This document shows positions 25,805 to 34,361 of a stretch of DNA of 39,531 bases, in pieces. The notes beneath the pieces are model-generated. The model ran no database searches. It was given only the letters and a program-made list of their open reading frames with translations, and was not told the origin of the DNA. Each line of letters opens with the position of its first letter. The stretch's first letter is position 1. The DNA is taken from assembly GCA_945900785.1 (NCBI GenBank), contig CAMDJM010000044.1, positions 1-39,531 of the forward strand. Reading direction: 5' to 3'. Both the position numbers and the translations under genes were made by a program. The DNA comes from Akkermansia muciniphila (GTDB lineage: Bacteria > Verrucomicrobiota > Verrucomicrobiia > Verrucomicrobiales > V1-33).

Positions 25805-25997
25805 AAATACATTAAGTTTTGACCATGTTTGAACGCAAAATTCCAGGGTTGGCAATCATTTTTCCCGGAGGAACGCCTTAAAGACATCGGAACTGGCGTG
25901 GTATTCATCCCTGATGCACAAATCCTCTTTTCAGGTCAGCCATTTCTTTCTATTTCATGGCCCCGGCTTTACGGTTTGAGCCTTCCCTCCTTCACCC

Positions 25998-28900
25998 ATG
26001 TTTTCTGCTATTTACCGCACCCTCCTGATTGCCTCCCTGACCGGACTCTGCCCGCGCCTTGCCGAGGCGGGAGTTGACTCGGTCGTCACCTTCAATGAAC
26101 TGCACTACCACCCCGCCGCCGTGACGGATGGGGAGTGGATTGAACTTAAAAACCAGAACTCTACCGACGTCGACATGTCAGGCTGGCGGCTCGATGGCGG
26201 AGTGGATTTTGTCTTTCCGGCAGGCACCGTGATCCGGGGAGGCCGCTATCTTTTGATCGCGCAAAATCCCGCGCAATTGATGGCCCAGCGTGGCATCACT
26301 GGAGTGCTGGGGCCCTTCAGCAATACCCTCAACAACGCCGGCGAAACAGTCAGCCTGAAGAATAATAACAGCCGCCGGATGGATGAAATCACCTGGATGG
26401 ACTCGTATCCCTGGCCGGTGGCTGCGGACGGATCGGGTGCCACCCTGGCCAAAATCAATGAAATACGTGACACGGAAAGCCCGGAGAACTGGCGGGCCAG
26501 CACTTTGACCGGGGGCACGCCTGGGGACTTCAACTTTGAGGCAACATCCTACAGCGGAGCAGCCGGGCAGGTGGCGGCGACCGGGGTGCCGGGAGAAGTG
26601 AAACGCTACTACAACTTTGACGGCGATGTTCTGGACAGCTCCGGCAGCAACGTCACGGCCATCCGGGCGGGCGGTGGGCTGTTCGATCCGGATTTTGCCC
26701 CCGCCGCCATCAGTGGGCAGAGTCTCGACTTCAATGGCAGCAGTCAGTCGGTCAGCTTTGCGGACAGCTTTGCCGCCACCAGTTATACCATCTCGGTCTG
26801 GGTGAAGCCTGACACCATCCGTGCCCAGTCGATCCTGTTGCGCACCAATACCAGTGGCCAGGCTTCGGTTTATCATCACCAGCTCCGCATGACGGCCAAC
26901 GGCCGCTTTGAGCACTACACCAACGATGGCTCTGCCCGCACTGTAACCAGCACCACCATCGCCGTGGCCGGCCAGTGGTATCACTTGGCCGGGGTAGCCC
27001 GCACCAATGGCCAACTGCGGCTATACGTGAACGGCTCCGAGGAAGGCACCCCGGCAGCCATCGGCTCGCTGTTCTCCACCGGCACCCGTTGGCTGGTCGG
27101 ATCGAACTCAGGGGGCGGGATGACCTACTTTGATGGCAGGATCGATGAAGTCGCCGTGTGGCAGGGGCCGATGGATGCCTCCCAGATCGGGCACCTTGCC
27201 ACAGGATTCCGGAAACCTAACGAACCCGCCCTGGTCAATCTGGCGCTGGGCCGCGCCGTGATCTCCGGCAGTGGGGCGTGGCCGGATCTGGCCTTTGATG
27301 GAGGCAGTGGCGGGGTGAATGATTTTTCGGCGCAGAATGTCACCGATGGTTCGGCCAGTGATGTCACAGGATCCAACTACTGGCTGGGGCGTCAGGGCAT
27401 CACCCCGGAGCACTTCATCCTTGATCTGGGCAGCGAGACTGTGCTTTCCCGGATCCTCCTGCGCAACACCCATCATGGCGCAGCCAACGACCGGGGCACG
27501 GCCGGTTTCCGGCTCTCTGCGGCGAATGAAGTCGATGGCTTGCAGCAGTTGGTCAATCCTGCGGTCATCCTCGAAGGGACCCTGGGTGCCCGTCCGGTGC
27601 TGGCACCCACCCCATCCAATGCCCCCGTGCCGGCAGAAAGCTTCACCTCAGCGAATGGTCTCAGCGCGGCCACGGCCCGCTATCTGAAATTTGAAGCCAT
27701 CACCGGCACGGATTCCGCCAATGTTGGACTGAATGAAATTGAGGTGTTCGGCACCCCTGGGGCCAATACCGCCACCGGGCCGCCCACTCTTGTCATCAAC
27801 GAAATCACCGCCGCCAGCGCCAGCAACCCCTGGCTCGAACTGCTGAACTATGGCAGCACTGCCTACCCTCTGTCAGGCTGTGTCCTCACCACCAGCCGGG
27901 GGGCCGTCTACCGCCTGCCTTCCGCCCTCCTGCCCGCCGGAGGCTTTTTGCTGGTGGAAAACAGCGTCTCCAAATTGAACCCCCAGGCAGACGACAAGGT
28001 ATTTTTGTATAACGATAGTGGAAGGGGAGTGCTGGATGCGGTGGAGGTGTCCGGCCCGGTGCATCTGCTGCGCCCCGCCGCGCCGTCCGGCGGGGTGCCC
28101 GGGGCCTTTCTGGCTACCCTGTCCCCGGCGGAGCAATCCCCCGGAACGGTCAACCGGATCACTCTGAACACCGCTGTGGTCATCAATGAAATCATGTATC
28201 ACCACCGTCCCCAATTCCTGCCCTATCAGGACAACGGCTTGGAATGGATCGAATTGTATAACAAATCTACCGCTGCGGTGGATCTGGGCGGCTGGCGGCT
28301 GGACGATGCCATTTCCTGGACCTTTCCGGCCGGCACCGTGATTCCCCCTGGCGGCTATCTCTGCGTCTCCAATGACGCCACCGCCTTCTCTGCCGCCCAT
28401 CCCGGCGTGCCGGTGACAGGCAATTTCTCCGGCGTGCTCAGCAACCGGGGCGAGCACGTGGTGCTCCAGGATGGGCTGCGCAATCCGGTGGATGAAGTCT
28501 TTTACCGCGACAAGGAACCCTGGCCCATCTACACCGACGGCCTGGGTTCCAGCATCGAACTCCGGAATCCCGAAGCCGACAACGCCGTGCCGGAAAGCTG
28601 GGCGGCCAGCGATGAAAGCCAGCGCTCCCAGTGGAAATCCTTTAGCTATACGGCCACCGCAAAGACTCCCCTCTATTCCCCGCAAATCGATAGCTCTGTC
28701 AATTTCCAGGAACTGCGCATGGGGCTGCTGGAAGAGGGTGAAGTGCTGGTGGACGACGTCTCCGTCAAGGAAATCACCACCACCAACACGCGGGAACTGA
28801 TGCAAAATGGCAGCTTCAATGCCGGCACCACTGCGGCATGGCGGCTCCTGGGCAATCACAGCACCTCCGGCATTTTCAATGATGGGGGGAATCCCGTGCT

Positions 28901-31640
28901 GCAACTCCGTGCTTCCGGACCGCTCCTCTACATGCATAACCAGTTGGAGACCACGTTCAAGTTTGGCACTGCCATCGTGCCTGTGGTCAATAACCGCCAA
29001 TACACCGTGTCCCTGCGGGCCAAATGGCTGAAAGGCTGCCCGTGGCTTCACACCCAGTTCTACTACAACAAACTAGCCAAAACCTTCCTGCTCGACCTGC
29101 CTGCGGAAAGCGGCACCCCCGGAGCCCGGAATTCCACCTGGCTGGAAAACCCGGGGCCCACTTTCGCCGAAACCCTGCATGCGCCGCCCCTGCCTGCCGT
29201 GGGCCAGGCCGTCACCGTGCGCAGTCGCGTGTCCGATCCCCAGGGCCTGGGCAGCGTGGCCCTCCGTTACAGCGTCAATGGAGCGGTGGTGTTCCAATCC
29301 GTGCCCATGACCGCCGACGCTGACGGCTTCCACCGCGGCACCATCCCTGGACAGTCCGGCAATGCCATCACCCAATTTTATGTCGAAGCCAGCGATGCTG
29401 CTGCCGTGCCCGCCACCGCCGCCTGGCCGGCGGCCGGCCCGAACTCGCGGGCCCTGTTCCGGGTCAACGATGGCGGTTCCACCCCTTCCAAACAAAATTT
29501 CCGGGTCATCACCACCAACGCCGACGCCACCGCCATTGCCAGACCGGAGGACATCATGAGCAACCGCCGCCGGGGCTGCACCATCATCCATAATGAACAG
29601 GAAATCTTCTACGACAGCCGGATCCGCCTGCGTGGCAGCATGTTCAGCCGGGGCGACCTGACCACATCCGGCGAAAGCATCACCTTTCCCGCTGACAAAC
29701 TCTTCCGCGGCACCCAGCGCACCGTTTCCGTGCGGCGGGGCGGCATTGAGGAGATCGTGGTGAAGCATGCCATCAATGCCGGCGGCGGCCTCCCGGACAA
29801 CTATAACGACATCATCCACCTGATCGGCTTCCGCAGTGATATCCGGGGACCCGCCCGGATGGAAATGGAGCGTTTCAGCAACAGTTGGCTGGACGAGTTT
29901 TATCCTGGCGGATCGGACGGCACCCAGTTCAAAATGGAAGGCATCCGCTATCCCACCCAAACCTTTGCCAACGGCACCATCCCCGCCGGCAATGCGGAAG
30001 GCATTAAAAACCTCACCACCAACGGCATTGGCTGGGTCGGCGCCCTCGACATTGCGGATCTGGGACCGGATGGCGAGCAATACCGCCACTCCTTCCGCTG
30101 GTTGAATAACTTTTCCAAAAACGACAACGCCCGCTTCGTCCAGATGAGCCGGGCCATGAGCCTGCCCGTGGCCACCGCCGCGCAGGGAATCGCCTTCGAA
30201 GCCGCCATCGAGCCGCTGATGGATGTGGATGAATGGATGCGCTGCTTTGCCATGATGTCCCTCTTTGGCATCAATGACACTTACTCCCAGGGGAATCCCC
30301 ACAATCTGAATTTCTACATGCCGCCCACCCCGGATGGCAAAATCTCGGCTATTCCCTGGGATTGGAATTTTGTTTTCAGCCTGGACCCCAGTGCCCCCCT
30401 GACAGGCAATGGAAACATTCAGAAAGTCATCAACCGCCCGCGCTTCAAAAGGCTCTTCCTCGGTCACCTCAGAAACCTGATGGACACCGTCTTCACCCCC
30501 GCCTACATGACGCCCTGGTTCAACCACTATGGAGCCATGGCCGGGGCCAGCTATTCCGGATACGTCAGCAATCTGAACACCCGCCGGACCACCGTCACTT
30601 CCCTCATCCGCAGTCAGGTTCCGGTCGTGAATTTCTTCATCAGCACCAATGCCGGGGCCGATTTCACCACCCCCGCCACCAGTGCCGTGCTGGAGGGCGA
30701 TGGTTGGGTGGACGTGCGGGACATCCGGCTCAATGGAGCCAGCCCTGCCCTGCCCGTCACCTGGCTGGACCAGAATTCCTGGCGCGTCACCGTGCCCGTC
30801 GGGCTCGGGAACAATCTTATCACCCTCACCGCTTTTGACCGGCGCGGGGTGCAGGTGGGAACCGACAGCCTGACCATCACGAACAACTCCGTGCCCGTGC
30901 CCGCCAGCCCGGCCAACACCGTCATCAGTAAAATTCACTATCACCCCGTGACCGGCGGTGGGGATGAGTTTATCGAGATCATGAATATCTCCCCGCTCCA
31001 GTTTGTGGAACTGACCGGCTGCCAGTTCAGTGCGGGCATCGCCTACACCTTTCCCGCCGGCCGCATCATGGCTCCCGGGGAGCGCCTCATCCTCACCGGT
31101 GGCGCGTTTCTTAATGGCAGCGCCCTCAGCAATGGTGGGGAACGCCTTACCCTGGAAGGACCCGGAGGCCTCATTCTGAAAAACTTTGTCTACGACGATG
31201 CGCCGCCCTGGCCCAGCGCAGCGGACGGTGATGGTCCCTGCCTCGTGCTCATCGCCCCCCTGACCAATCCCGATCCCGCCAACCCCGCCAACTGGCGCCT
31301 CAGCCGCCTCTCCGGCGGAAACCCCGGTGTGGACGATGCCATCCGCTTCACCGGTGACCCCGCCGGCGATCAGAATGGCAATGGCTGGTCCAATCTCCTC
31401 GAATACGCCCTCGGCCCGAACCCCGTGCCCACCGCCGCTGCTGGCCTCTACACCATCCCCCGCGTCCCCTACACCGACGACGCGGAAGTCCGCGGCGAAG
31501 TCAGCCTCAACCTCACGGATTGGACGCCTGCCGAGCTGGTCTCCAGCACTCCCACCAGCCAAACCTGGCGCACTCCCCAGGACATCCGCGCCGGCAAAAC
31601 CCGTTTCTTCCGGGCCCGGGTGCAGCTCAGGCAGCCCTGA
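25998..31640 (+). CDS. Giant secreted lamin-tail/LamG/CotH-kinase-like protein
   Basis: The 1880-residue protein has a signal peptide (SAIYRTLLIASLTGLCPRLAEA). A lamin-tail domain follows at about 30-165 (FNELHYHPAAVTDGEWIEL), a LamG domain at about 200-405 (WVKPDTIRAQ), and a discoidin-like domain at about 410-580 (FILDLGSETVLSRILLRN). Further lamin-tail domains are at about 595-715 and 728-870 (INEIMYHHR...LEWIELYN). A strand-rich region is followed by a CotH domain at about 1170-1530 (RIRLRGSMFSRGDL, ISAIPWDWNFVFSLD), and a last lamin-tail domain is at about 1635-1775. The end carries NGNGWSNLLEYALGPNP. CotH domains of spore coats are atypical kinases; whether this one phosphorylates is unknown. 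It is likely exported and cell-surface. Confidence 0.88.
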   Translation: MFSAIYRTLLIASLTGLCPRLAEAGVDSVVTFNELHYHPAAVTDGEWIELKNQNSTDVDMSGWRLDGGVDFVFPAGTVIRGGRYLLIAQNPAQLMAQRGITGVLGPFSNTLNNAGETVSLKNNNSRRMDEITWMDSYPWPVAADGSGATLAKINEIRDTESPENWRASTLTGGTPGDFNFEATSYSGAAGQVAATGVPGEVKRYYNFDGDVLDSSGSNVTAIRAGGGLFDPDFAPAAISGQSLDFNGSSQSVSFADSFAATSYTISVWVKPDTIRAQSILLRTNTSGQASVYHHQLRMTANGRFEHYTNDGSARTVTSTTIAVAGQWYHLAGVARTNGQLRLYVNGSEEGTPAAIGSLFSTGTRWLVGSNSGGGMTYFDGRIDEVAVWQGPMDASQIGHLATGFRKPNEPALVNLALGRAVISGSGAWPDLAFDGGSGGVNDFSAQNVTDGSASDVTGSNYWLGRQGITPEHFILDLGSETVLSRILLRNTHHGAANDRGTAGFRLSAANEVDGLQQLVNPAVILEGTLGARPVLAPTPSNAPVPAESFTSANGLSAATARYLKFEAITGTDSANVGLNEIEVFGTPGANTATGPPTLVINEITAASASNPWLELLNYGSTAYPLSGCVLTTSRGAVYRLPSALLPAGGFLLVENSVSKLNPQADDKVFLYNDSGRGVLDAVEVSGPVHLLRPAAPSGGVPGAFLATLSPAEQSPGTVNRITLNTAVVINEIMYHHRPQFLPYQDNGLEWIELYNKSTAAVDLGGWRLDDAISWTFPAGTVIPPGGYLCVSNDATAFSAAHPGVPVTGNFSGVLSNRGEHVVLQDGLRNPVDEVFYRDKEPWPIYTDGLGSSIELRNPEADNAVPESWAASDESQRSQWKSFSYTATAKTPLYSPQIDSSVNFQELRMGLLEEGEVLVDDVSVKEITTTNTRELMQNGSFNAGTTAAWRLLGNHSTSGIFNDGGNPVLQLRASGPLLYMHNQLETTFKFGTAIVPVVNNRQYTVSLRAKWLKGCPWLHTQFYYNKLAKTFLLDLPAESGTPGARNSTWLENPGPTFAETLHAPPLPAVGQAVTVRSRVSDPQGLGSVALRYSVNGAVVFQSVPMTADADGFHRGTIPGQSGNAITQFYVEASDAAAVPATAAWPAAGPNSRALFRVNDGGSTPSKQNFRVITTNADATAIARPEDIMSNRRRGCTIIHNEQEIFYDSRIRLRGSMFSRGDLTTSGESITFPADKLFRGTQRTVSVRRGGIEEIVVKHAINAGGGLPDNYNDIIHLIGFRSDIRGPARMEMERFSNSWLDEFYPGGSDGTQFKMEGIRYPTQTFANGTIPAGNAEGIKNLTTNGIGWVGALDIADLGPDGEQYRHSFRWLNNFSKNDNARFVQMSRAMSLPVATAAQGIAFEAAIEPLMDVDEWMRCFAMMSLFGINDTYSQGNPHNLNFYMPPTPDGKISAIPWDWNFVFSLDPSAPLTGNGNIQKVINRPRFKRLFLGHLRNLMDTVFTPAYMTPWFNHYGAMAGASYSGYVSNLNTRRTTVTSLIRSQVPVVNFFISTNAGADFTTPATSAVLEGDGWVDVRDIRLNGASPALPVTWLDQNSWRVTVPVGLGNNLITLTAFDRRGVQVGTDSLTITNNSVPVPASPANTVISKIHYHPVTGGGDEFIEIMNISPLQFVELTGCQFSAGIAYTFPAGRIMAPGERLILTGGAFLNGSALSNGGERLTLEGPGGLILKNFVYDDAPPWPSAADGDGPCLVLIAPLTNPDPANPANWRLSRLSGGNPGVDDAIRFTGDPAGDQNGNGWSNLLEYALGPNPVPTAAAGLYTIPRVPYTDDAEVRGEVSLNLTDWTPAELVSSTPTSQTWRTPQDIRAGKTRFFRARVQLRQP

Positions 31641-31671
31641 CAGGAACGGGCTTGATGGGCCCATTTCAGCG

Positions 31672-32451
31672 ATGAAATACATCCTGCCCCACCCCTGCCG
31701 TTGCTGTGGCTATCTCACCTATCCCGCGCCTTATCCGGAAGGAGGGATATGCGAGGTCTGTGGTTGGATCAGCCTCACCCGGCAGGAATGGCATTCCCAG
31801 GGTGGTCCGCCCGCCGCTTTGGCGGAAGCGACCAGTTACTTCCTGCGCACCGGAGCCAGCGATCCCAGTTTCCAATCCAGCGTGCGGCCCCCGCTTCCCT
31901 GGGAAATTCCACCAGAGGGCTGGGAGACATTTCAGAATCAGTTGGAGCGCGAAGTTCAAACCGTTATGGCAACGATCAACTCCGCCTTTTCAGAAGTTGA
32001 ACTTGACGAAAATGTGATCGGTCTCGAACAGAGCCGTATCATGGATGATTATTGGTATAACGATCCTCCGCAGGAATACCTTGATGCGATGGAAGTCAAC
32101 CACGCTACGCACTGGACGCAGGTATTGCCTTCCTTGCTCATGCATTACAACGAGTTCTTTTGTTTCACAAATTCCGGAGGCTTCCGTTATTTTGCGCCCG
32201 CCCATGCCACGGCTGCCCTCCAGTCCATGCGGTGCGGCGGTGACTTTGATACGGAAATCATCCTCTCTGCCCTCTGCGCCCCACGCAGCGATCTTTGGCA
32301 ACATCTGAGCTCTGCCCAGCAAAACGCCCTGGCAGCCTTCCTTGCCTGCGTCTTCCGGTTCTCCGGCCACGAGGATCATGTGGCTGCTGCGGGAGAAGCC
32401 CTCGCTGGATACTGGGGCCGCTTTCCAAATTCAGCACTGATGTGGGACTGA
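31672..32451 (+). CDS. CPCC cysteine-rich N-terminus with DUF6714-like domain
   Basis: The 259-residue cytoplasmic protein opens with a zinc-binding-like segment, HPCRCCGYLT followed by GGICEVCGW. This is close to the CPCC domain (CPCCG...CxVCxW). After a linker, residues about 100-250 (VELDENVIGL, then HWTQVLPSLLMHYNEFFCFT and GGFRYFAPAHATAAL) resemble DUF6714, a small domain of unknown function. Both domains are seen, from memory, among proteins near polymorphic toxin loci, but no toxin is visible here. I chose ATG 31672; the upstream frame lies inside the CotH gene. It starts 31 bases after that gene's stop. Confidence 0.7.
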   Translation: MKYILPHPCRCCGYLTYPAPYPEGGICEVCGWISLTRQEWHSQGGPPAALAEATSYFLRTGASDPSFQSSVRPPLPWEIPPEGWETFQNQLEREVQTVMATINSAFSEVELDENVIGLEQSRIMDDYWYNDPPQEYLDAMEVNHATHWTQVLPSLLMHYNEFFCFTNSGGFRYFAPAHATAALQSMRCGGDFDTEIILSALCAPRSDLWQHLSSAQQNALAAFLACVFRFSGHEDHVAAAGEALAGYWGRFPNSALMWD

Positions 32452-32456
32452 GGCCT

Positions 32457-32490
32457 CCGGGTAAATGCCAGGCATTCCCGGCAAAGCCGG
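32457..32490. repeat. Overlapping hairpins between convergent genes
   Basis: CCGGG-TA-AATG pairs with CATT-CCCGG around CCAGG (32457-32481). A second perfect hairpin CCGGC-AAA-GCCGG (32478-32490) shares its first bases with the end of the first, so only one can form at a time. The structure lies in the 49-base gap between the CPCC gene and prfB stops. It may act as a weak bidirectional terminator, but there is no T-run. Confidence 0.4.
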
Positions 32491-32500
32491 TTCCCCCCTG

Positions 32501-33647
32501 CTAAGGCAAATCATCATCCGTGCTGGAGGCGGTTTTCCCGCGCAGTTTGGCTTCGATGAAGGGATCGAGGTCGCCGTCCATCACGCCGGCGACGGTGCCG
32601 GTGCTTTGACCGGTGCGGTGGTCCTTGACGAGTTGATAGGGCTGGAAGACGTAGGAGCGGATCTGGCTGCCCCAGGCGATTTCGCCCTTTTCGCTGTAAA
32701 GCCGGTCGCCCTCGCGGCGCTTGGCGTCCTGCTGCATTTGATAGAGCTTGGCGCGGAGCATGTTCATGGCCATCTCCTGGTTCTTGCCCTGGGAGCGGGC
32801 GACCTGACAGGCGACGATGATGCCGGTGGGAAGGTGGGTGAGCCGCACGGCGGTTTCCACTTTGTTGACGTTTTGACCGCCCTTGCCGCCGGAACGGTAG
32901 GTATCCCGCTTCAAATCGGCATCTTTAATCACGATTTCCCCATCGTCCTCCACCTCGGGCACCACATCCACGCTGCAAAAGGAGGTGTGGCGGCGGCTTT
33001 GGGAATCGAATGGGGAAATGCGCACGAGGCGGTGCACACCGCGCTCGTTTTGCAGATAACCATAGGCGTAGTCGCCCGTGATCTTCATGGTCACGGAGCG
33101 GAAGCCGGCCCCATCGCCTTCGGTGAAATCCATCATTTCAACCTCCATGCCTTTGCGGTCGGCCCAGCGGCTGAACATGCGGTAGAGCATCTCCGCCCAG
33201 TCCTGCGACTCGGTGCCACCGGCCCCGGCGTGGACAGTGAGAAAAGCGTTGGAGCCGTCCTGGGAACCGGAGAGGAGGGTCACCAGTTCGAAGTCATTCA
33301 GGGCCTGGGTGATGCCATGGAATTCGTTATGCGCTTCCACGCGCAGGCCAGGATCCTCGTCCTCGGCGGCGATTTCCATCAGCACTTCAAAGTTGGCGAC
33401 GCGTTCCCCGATGCTGCGGTAGGTCTCCAGTTTGCGCTGGATCGCGGCGCGCTCACTGATGAATCCACGGCCGGCGCTGGTCCGGTAGGAGAAATCCGGA
33501 GACATCATTTTTGCCTCCAGCTCAGCGGAGCGGGCTTCAAGGGCTGGCAAGTCAAAGATACCTCCGGAGATCGCTCAGCCGGCTTTTCAGCGGGGCAGGA
33601 GCGAGCGCCTGGAGGTCGATCGGTTTGGGTTTATGTTGTTCGTCCAT
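32501..33647 (-). CDS. prfB: Peptide chain release factor 2, with programmed +1 frameshift
   Basis: RF2 ends translation at UGA and UAA. The first frame starts at ATG 33647 and encodes 31 residues (ending LSDLRRYL), then TGA at 33554-33552. The second frame encodes 350 residues and ends at 32501, giving 381 in all. At the junction the message reads CGGAGGTATCTTTGAC: a Shine-Dalgarno-like GGAGG three bases before CTT-TGA-C, the classic autoregulatory slippage site, with readthrough by one base joining L-D-L-P. The second frame has the SPF tripeptide anticodon (about 211-213) and the GGQ catalytic motif (about 256-258). Segment [19 protein letters not shown] replaces the usual PDFWDD... in the N-terminal domain, an oddity of unknown effect. 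Confidence 0.95.
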
Positions 33648-33698
33648 GGGGAAGGTCCTGTTATTAATGGAGAATCCAGCACATGCAAGCCTTGATCC

Positions 33699-34259
33699 AT
33701 GCCCGGGCCGCGCATATGGGAGACCATCGAGAAATCCACCGCCATCCTGCTCCGGAAGACCCTGCTCACCGAGTCCAGCCTCATCGTGCACTGGTGTTCG
33801 CGGGAGCATGGCTTCATCCGCACCGTGGCCAAGGGAGCGCGGCGCCCGGCCAGTGCGTTTGCGGGAAAGCTGGATCTCTTTTACACGGCGGACCTGGTGT
33901 GGGTGCCGGCCAAAAAGTCCGACCTCCATACCTTGAAGGAAGTGGACGTGAGCGACTTCCGCCTCGGCCTGCAATCCACCTGGCTGCGCGTGCTGGCGGC
34001 GTCTTATTTTGTCAAACTGCTGGAGTCCGTGGCGGAAACGGAAACGCCGGTGGAATCCCTCTATGACCTGCTGCGCCGTGCCTTGGACTACCTGACTTCC
34101 CACGAGCCCAACCGCAAGGCTGTGCTCCATTTTGAACGGGAACTGGCCCACGATCTGGGCGTGGCCGAAACAGATACCGCGCCCATCCACGCCCTGCGCC
34201 AGATGCTCCACCGCGTGCCGGAACAACGGGCCACCCTCTGGGAGCAATTGCCAGGCTGA
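33699..34259 (+). CDS. recO: DNA repair protein RecO (short form)
   Basis: RecO helps RecR load RecA on SSB-coated single-stranded DNA and anneals complementary strands. The 186-residue protein begins with an N-terminal OB fold (about 8-80: EKSTAILLRKTLLTESSLIV and FIRTVAKGARRP, with FAGKLDLFYTADLVW), followed by a helical region (LAASYFVKLLESVAETETPV, then LYDLLRRALDYL). E. coli RecO has 242 residues, so the C-terminal part is shortened and no zinc-binding Cys cluster is present. It is divergent from prfB with a 51-base gap. Confidence 0.88.
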   Translation: MPGPRIWETIEKSTAILLRKTLLTESSLIVHWCSREHGFIRTVAKGARRPASAFAGKLDLFYTADLVWVPAKKSDLHTLKEVDVSDFRLGLQSTWLRVLAASYFVKLLESVAETETPVESLYDLLRRALDYLTSHEPNRKAVLHFERELAHDLGVAETDTAPIHALRQMLHRVPEQRATLWEQLPG

Positions 34260-34273
34260 CACCCCGTCCCGAA

Positions 34274-34326
34274 CCGGAGTAACGTCCGGACCGGCAGGAA
34301 TATTTCCCGCTTTCCGTGCCGGAAAG
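34274..34326 (+). repeat. Two hairpins between recO and the protein kinase gene
   Basis: CCGGA-CGTTAC-type hairpin CCGGAGTAACGTCCGG lies at 34274-34289. A stronger one, CTTTCCG-TGC-CGGAAAG, has a perfect 7-bp stem at 34310-34326. They sit just before the kinase start at 34362 and could end the recO transcript or form its leader. No T-run follows. Confidence 0.4.
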
Positions 34327-34361
34327 GTTGCAGAACCTCCCAGGATTGACTATCCGGCACC

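Noticed and set aside
25829..26077. Open frame over the divergent gap, beginning at TTG
   Set aside because: It overlaps the CotH gene start in another frame and has no family resemblance.
29073..31682. Minus-strand open frame of 869 codons
   Set aside because: It is antisense to the CotH-type gene, which has a full domain set; the frame shows no family features.
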